Shown in pieces: positions 4,826 through 7,226 of a stretch of 7,226 nucleotides of DNA (positions are counted from its first letter, which is position 1; every line of letters starts with the position of its first letter). The stretch comes from Helicobacteraceae bacterium. Lineage in GTDB: Bacteria; Campylobacterota; Campylobacteria; Campylobacterales; Sulfurimonadaceae. The position numbers were made by a program, and so were the translations under genes. A model generated the notes under the pieces. It saw only the letters and a list, made by a program, of their open reading frames with translations, searched no databases and was not told the DNA's origin. Where the stretch lies: contig JALSUN010000183.1 of NCBI GenBank assembly GCA_027061425.1, forward strand, positions 1 through 7,226, written 5' to 3'.

Positions 4826-6161
4826 CTGCTCTAAAAATATCACCTTTTTTAGGTGCATCCACAACCCCTCTGTTAGTTTGAAACTTAAAGGGCAGACTTA
4901 CCGAGTGTCTGAAATCACTGTCGACCTTATAAACACCAAAATGCAGGTGGGGTCCACTGCTATAGCCCGTGTTGCCACTCCATCCTATAAGTTGACCACG
5001 ACTGACAAACTGCCCTACTTTAACATTCACCCCATCTTGCTTGAGGTGATAATACTTGCCTATAGTATGGTCGGTATGTTCTATATCTATATAGTTGGCA
5101 TACTGTCCAAACTCTTTACCAAAACCACCTTTATTATATTGTCCTTCAACCGCGACTACATGGCCACCCCGCGCAGCATAGATAGGTGTTCCTACATCTG
5201 CCACAAAATCCACAGCATAACGAGAGCGACCAGTATGGGTTGCTTGACCATTAAAGCCCTGAGAAACGATAACGGTTGCGCCTTTTTTAAAAGGAAGTGC
5301 GTAGATATAATTGTTGTCATGTCGCGCACTCTCTCGGCCCATCACCCAACTGTACTGCCAACCTACACGAGACTTTTTATGTCTGTCTTGAACACGTAAG
5401 GTCATAAGGGTCTGCTTGGAATATGGGTCTATTTCCATATGATAGGGAGGACGTCTGTCAACCGTATAGTTGGTTAAATTTTTCAGTGCAACACTTACGG
5501 TCACAGCATAAGCATTTTTATTTTCAGCGATAAGGAGTATCTGTCCGTTAACTCTTTTGTACCCCACAAAAAAAGTACGTACTTTACCGTTTTTATCTCT
5601 TGAGTGTCTTGCCTTATCATAAGACTGTACCTTAACATTGGCCTCATAGTTTGCCATCTCAGTTGCTGCAATCTGTCTGTAGTGGTCATCTTTTTCATAC
5701 TCCGCCACCAGATTCGCACCTGCTTTAAACTGCAAAGCATTATTATTTTTCTTGTAAAACGCAACAGATTTTTTCGTAAAAAGTTCTTTACGAAGCACTC
5801 TTGGGTCTGCTTCTATAAGTACTTTAAAGAGTTCCATATCTTTAGCGCCTATGGCTTTTCGCAGTGCCTTAACATAATGGGCATCTAATTTTTTACTTTT
5901 TTTAGAACAGCTTCGCAATTGCTTTAGGTAATGTTTTTGACTGTTTTTGTTTTTATGCACAAGTACTTTATCAGCCTTAACCAAACAGCGTTCTAGTGCA
6001 TTAATCTCATTAGAAAATGGCTTAAAATACGTTACATCCTTCATCTTGTTAGCAGTGACAATATCATTTTCTAACTCACTGTATAACTCTTTATACAGAG
6101 TGTTAGGAGCACTTAGCAATGATGTCCATAATATGATGAGCAGTAAAAAGAGGTGTTTCAT
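4818..6161 (-). CDS. Exported M23 (LytM-type) peptidoglycan endopeptidase
   Basis: A 447-residue exported zinc metallopeptidase likely to cut peptide cross-links in the periplasmic murein. A signal peptide covers residues 1-18 (ending TSLLSA). The N-terminal 20-260 is a long, Lys-rich region of unknown fold: helical to about residue 130, then beta-rich around 195-260. The M23 domain occupies about 285-415: H309 and D318 (HTGRSRYAVDF), the core GTPIYAARGGHVVAVEG (324-340), H372 (KYYHL), and the signature GPHLHFGV (403-410) with H405 and H407. The zinc ligands H309, D318 and H407 and the catalytic His residues are all present, so it should be active, unlike EnvC-type activators. In Campylobacterota such enzymes shape the cell; a specific Csd/Pgp assignment cannot be made. 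No clear ribosome site precedes the ATG at 6159-6161. It is the first gene of the operon that continues with the 5'-nucleotidase. Confidence 0.92.
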   Translation of the reverse strand: MKHLFLLLIILWTSLLSAPNTLYKELYSELENDIVTANKMKDVTYFKPFSNEINALERCLVKADKVLVHKNKNSQKHYLKQLRSCSKKSKKLDAHYVKALRKAIGAKDMELFKVLIEADPRVLRKELFTKKSVAFYKKNNNALQFKAGANLVAEYEKDDHYRQIAATEMANYEANVKVQSYDKARHSRDKNGKVRTFFVGYKRVNGQILLIAENKNAYAVTVSVALKNLTNYTVDRRPPYHMEIDPYSKQTLMTLRVQDRHKKSRVGWQYSWVMGRESARHDNNYIYALPFKKGATVIVSQGFNGQATHTGRSRYAVDFVADVGTPIYAARGGHVVAVEGQYNKGGFGKEFGQYANYIDIEHTDHTIGKYYHLKQDGVNVKVGQFVSRGQLIGWSGNTGYSSGPHLHFGVYKVDSDFRHSVSLPFKFQTNRGVVDAPKKGDIFRAVR

Positions 6162-6221
6162 GAGCTAATTCTAACCAAAAAACTGTATAATTGCGACACT
6201 ATTAACAGATGAGGATTATAG
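6162..6221. promoter_or_regulatory. Divergent promoter region between the M23 peptidase and fba
   Basis: This 60-base gap must drive both genes. Rightward, a TATAAT at 6186-6191 preceded by TG predicts a start near 6198; the -35 is poor. The fba ribosome site is GAGGA at 6211-6215, 6 bases before the ATG. Leftward, TATACA (6189-6184) or TAGAAT (6173-6168) could be the -10. The second would give an almost leaderless M23 transcript, which fits the missing ribosome site. The leftward assignment is uncertain. Confidence 0.5.
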
Positions 6222-7226
6222 ATGGCACAAGGTATTTTAGACCTGGTAAAACCAGGCGTTCTAAGCGGTGATGATGTTCAAAAAGTTTTTGCAGCAGCAA
6301 AAGAGCAAGGGTTTGCACTTCCAGCGGTAAATGTTGTGAGCACAGACTCCATAAACGGTGTACTAGAAGCCGCTAAAAATGTCAACTCTCCCATTATTGT
6401 TCAGTTCTCTAATGGTGGGGGTTACTACTACGCAGGTAAGGGTCTCAGTAATGCAGATGAAAAAGCAGCCATAGCCGGTACCATCTCTGGTGCCATGCAC
6501 GTACACATGATGGCAGAACTTTATGGCATCCCTGTCATCTTGCACACAGACCACGCAGCGCGTAAACTCCTCCCATGGATTGATGCTTTGCTTGATGCAG
6601 GTGAGGACTTTTACAAGACTCATGGCAAACCACTTTTTAGTTCACACATGCTTGATCTTTCAGAAGAGCCTATAGAAGAGAACATCGCCACTTGTGCCAA
6701 GTACCTAGAGCGTATGGACAAGATCGGTATGACCATCGAAATTGAACTTGGCGTAACCGGTGGAGAAGAAGATGGTGTTGACAACACAGACATCGACAAC
6801 GCCCTACTCTACACACAACCTGAAGAGGTAGCCTATGCATACGAAGAGCTTTCTAAAGTCTCTCCACGTTTTACAGTTGCTGCATCATTTGGTAATGTGC
6901 ACGGTGTCTACAAGCCAGGTAACGTTGTTCTGACTCCTACTATCTTAGACAATTCACAAAAATATATCGCAGAGAAGTTCAACACTGAAAACACTAAGCC
7001 GGTAGACTTTGTTTTCCACGGTGGTTCAGGTTCTGCACAGTCAGAGATCGAAGAGGCACTTACGTACGGTGTAATCAAGATGAACATCGATACTGACACA
7101 CAGTGGGCGACTTGGGAAGGTGTTAAAGACTATTACGAGAAGCATAAAGCGTACATGCAAGGTCAGATCGGAAACCCGGAGGGTGAAGACAAACCAAACA
7201 AAAAGTACTATGATCCACGTAAATGG
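6222..7226 (+). CDS. fba: Class II fructose-bisphosphate aldolase, 3' end beyond the window
   Basis: Zinc-dependent aldolase that reversibly cleaves fructose 1,6-bisphosphate to dihydroxyacetone phosphate and glyceraldehyde 3-phosphate. It acts in cytosolic glycolysis/gluconeogenesis; in an autotroph or organic-acid user the gluconeogenic direction is likely. All 335 codons in the window read without interruption and resemble the E. coli-type (class IIA, about 359 residues) enzyme throughout, so only about 20 residues should be missing. Diagnostic residues are ILHTDHAAR (D110 catalytic, H111 zinc), IEIELGVTGGEEDGVDN (172-188), SFGNVHGVYKPGN (H227 zinc) and VFHGGSGS (H266 zinc), then KMNIDTDTQWATW (286-298). 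The ATG at 6222 has a good ribosome site, GAGGA at 6211-6215, and a TATAAT at 6186-6191. It is transcribed away from the M23 operon. Nothing unusual is seen in it. Confidence 0.97.
   Translation, partial: MAQGILDLVKPGVLSGDDVQKVFAAAKEQGFALPAVNVVSTDSINGVLEAAKNVNSPIIVQFSNGGGYYYAGKGLSNADEKAAIAGTISGAMHVHMMAELYGIPVILHTDHAARKLLPWIDALLDAGEDFYKTHGKPLFSSHMLDLSEEPIEENIATCAKYLERMDKIGMTIEIELGVTGGEEDGVDNTDIDNALLYTQPEEVAYAYEELSKVSPRFTVAASFGNVHGVYKPGNVVLTPTILDNSQKYIAEKFNTENTKPVDFVFHGGSGSAQSEIEEALTYGVIKMNIDTDTQWATWEGVKDYYEKHKAYMQGQIGNPEGEDKPNKKYYDPRKW

Noticed and set aside
4878..5399. Plus-strand ORF of 173 codons
   Set aside because: Antisense to the catalytic domain of the M23 peptidase, where the zinc and HLH motifs are intact; no recognisable domain or ribosome site.
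6363..6623. Minus-strand ORF of 86 codons
   Set aside because: Antisense to the well-conserved aldolase gene.
1..7226. CRISPR array, tRNA genes, insertion sequence or prophage
   Set aside because: No regularly spaced direct repeats, tRNA-like clover-leaf sequences, transposase or phage genes were seen; gene packing is normal throughout.

Overview
The window looks like the chromosome of a Campylobacterota (formerly Epsilonproteobacteria) species, probably a Sulfurovum/Sulfurimonas-type bacterium. The basis is moderate AT richness, tightly packed genes, good -10 boxes with poor -35 boxes, and the style of the proteins. The assignment is an inference from general impression; the window contains no rRNA or other marker. 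Eight protein genes are supported. Two run off the window edges: a metallopeptidase-like gene on the left and class II fructose-bisphosphate aldolase on the right. I saw no tRNA, rRNA, CRISPR array or insertion sequence.

Layout from left to right. (1) 1-689, minus: 5' part of an exported protein with an HExxH zinc-peptidase motif. (2) 753-1247, minus: a small helical protein, at most distantly like the CZB zinc-binding domain. (3) 1248-1428: a gene-free stretch with two hairpin-type inverted repeats. (4) 1429-2718 and 2720-3163, minus: a two-gene operon, transcribed hemerythrin first, then a 12-helix membrane protein resembling heme-copper oxidase subunit I or NnrS. (5) 3164-3241: a compact divergent promoter region with a perfect FNR/CRP-type palindrome. 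(6) 3242-3547, plus: a small cupin. (7) 3534-6161, minus: an apparent three-gene operon, transcribed as M23 endopeptidase, cN-I-type 5'-nucleotidase, and a small periplasmic protein of a conserved unknown family. (8) 6162-6221: a second divergent promoter region. (9) 6222 to the end, plus: fba.

The most interesting part is the hemerythrin/membrane-protein operon and its divergent cupin. The hemerythrin keeps the di-iron ligands and is unusually rich in methionine. The membrane protein shows three copies of a Gly/Gln/Pro motif, as expected of a 3 x 4-helix fold like heme-copper oxidase subunit I, but it has too few histidines to be a canonical oxidase or NO reductase. The palindrome TTGAC-N4-GTCAA lies about 41.5-42.5 bases upstream of the start inferred for the hemerythrin transcript, the spacing of a class II FNR activator site. 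It also overlaps the cupin ribosome binding site. I infer an O2-, NO- or redox-responsive module of unknown biochemical function.

The M23/nucleotidase/periplasmic-protein operon and fba look like ordinary housekeeping or envelope genes. The nucleotidase does show a clear internal duplication with a catalytically dead N-terminal half.
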